Assembly: GCF_013283745.1 (NCBI RefSeq)
Contig: NZ_JABSTZ010000001.1
Span: forward strand, 1,196,406 to 1,260,405
Source: Aeromicrobium stalagmiti
Lineage (GTDB): Bacteria; Actinomycetota; Actinomycetes; Propionibacteriales; Nocardioidaceae
Direction: 5' to 3'
DNA length: 64,000 nt
Shown here one piece after another: positions 63,601-64,000 of the stretch. The notes below the pieces were generated by a model. It saw only the letters and a list, made by a program, of their open reading frames with translations. It was not told the DNA's origin and did not search any database. A program made the translations under genes and the position numbers. The first letter of the stretch is position 1. Each line of letters starts with the position of its first letter.

Positions 63601-64000
63601 GTGCCACTCGACATCCCCGGAGCCACCCACCTGCACTCGGGCAAGGTCCGCGACCTGTACGAGGTGGAGTCGGGTCACCTGCTCATGGTCGCCTCCGACC
63701 GGATCTCGGCGTTCGACTTCATCCTGACGCCGGGCATCCCCGACAAGGGCGAGATCCTCACGCGCATGTCGCTGTGGTGGTTCGACCAGCTGGCCGACCT
63801 GATCCCGAACCACGTCGTCTCGACGACCGTGCCCGAGCGCGTCCGCGGACGTGCGCTGATCGTCGAGAAGCTCGACATGTTCCCGGTCGAGTGCGTCGCT
63901 CGCGGCTACCTGACCGGCTCGGGGCTCCTCGACTACGAGGCGACCGGCGAGGTCTGCGGTGTCCCGCTCCCGTCCGGGCTGGTCGACGGCTCCCGCCTGC
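63601..64000 (+). CDS. purC: phosphoribosylaminoimidazole-succinocarboxamide synthase (partial)
   Basis: The first 133 codons of SAICAR synthetase; the gene runs off the window. [13 protein letters not shown] near residues 9-21, [13 protein letters not shown] near 30-42, and [15 protein letters not shown] near 97-111 are the N-terminal SAICAR synthetase motifs for ATP and CAIR binding. The GTG at 63601 has TAGGCT 6 nt upstream, fitting a leaderless start. With purD and purB it completes a purine cluster. Confidence 0.95.
   Translation, partial: MPLDIPGATHLHSGKVRDLYEVESGHLLMVASDRISAFDFILTPGIPDKGEILTRMSLWWFDQLADLIPNHVVSTTVPERVRGRALIVEKLDMFPVECVARGYLTGSGLLDYEATGEVCGVPLPSGLVDGSRL

Overview
The window is about 70% G+C, densely packed, and reads as the core chromosome of a high-GC actinobacterium. 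The strongest pointers are a mycothiol-dependent maleylpyruvate-isomerase-type enzyme, a class E sortase, a BldG-like STAS protein, a K+-independent proton-pumping pyrophosphatase, a topoisomerase I with a lysine-rich tail, and an actinobacterial Tad pilus locus next to a DEAH-type helicase (the 'helicase/secretion neighborhood'). The family Nocardioidaceae (for example Aeromicrobium) fits best, but that is an inference from gene content. I see no insertion sequence, prophage or CRISPR array.

Layout. 1-2.9 kb: end of a surface-polysaccharide region (O-antigen-ligase-type membrane protein, FkbM methyltransferase, second methyltransferase). 2.9-13 kb: Tad/helicase neighbourhood, made of a degenerate Fic-fold protein, an SGNH lipoprotein, a SerB-like HAD phosphatase, TadZ-like, CpaF, TadB, TadC, two tiny DUF4244 pilins, two TadE-like pseudopilins and the convergent helicase. 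13-18.6 kb: STAS protein, H+-pyrophosphatase, an NPPF-type methyltransferase and a mycothiol-type enzyme, with unusual intergenic inverted repeats. 18.6-29.3 kb: GNAT/MFS pair, topA, LtrA, YjbR, a zinc-ribbon methyltransferase, then the coupled tmk-holB-peptidase operon. 29.4-33.4 kb: chorismate mutase, tRNA-Thr(CGT), an alcohol dehydrogenase, a secreted FN3 protein and a YCII/ECF42 sigma pair behind a matching ECF42-type promoter.

33.4-42.4 kb is a coherent catabolic cluster around a 40-bp divergent region. One arm encodes an IclR regulator, SMP-30 lactonase, FAH-family hydrolase, zinc dehydrogenase, SDR, Gfo/Idh dehydrogenase and an HbpS-like protein. The other arm encodes an IlvD/Edd dehydratase and a GlcD-type oxidase. 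Together they can be read as a non-phosphorylative sugar to sugar acid to diketo acid to pyruvate plus glycolate or lactate route. 42.4-48 kb: an overlooked 39-residue membrane protein, a DapC-like aminotransferase, a DUF1800/DUF1501 pair and an MFS transporter. 48-56.5 kb: sortase E, pyrE, a SpoU methyltransferase, a CoA-disulfide-reductase-like enzyme, fba, DUF3151, DUF389, a diacylglycerol-kinase family protein, and a divergent EamA/CGNR pair whose start regions mirror each other. 56.6-64 kb: purine genes purA, purD, purB and partial purC, interrupted by a large secreted cadherin-like repeat protein and a DUF3592 protein.

Expression signals. Many genes have a TANNNT -10 hexamer ending 6-8 nt before the start codon, with no Shine-Dalgarno sequence. 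This predicts widespread leaderless mRNAs and fixes several ambiguous start codons. Within operons, genes are often coupled by ATGA/GTGA overlaps.
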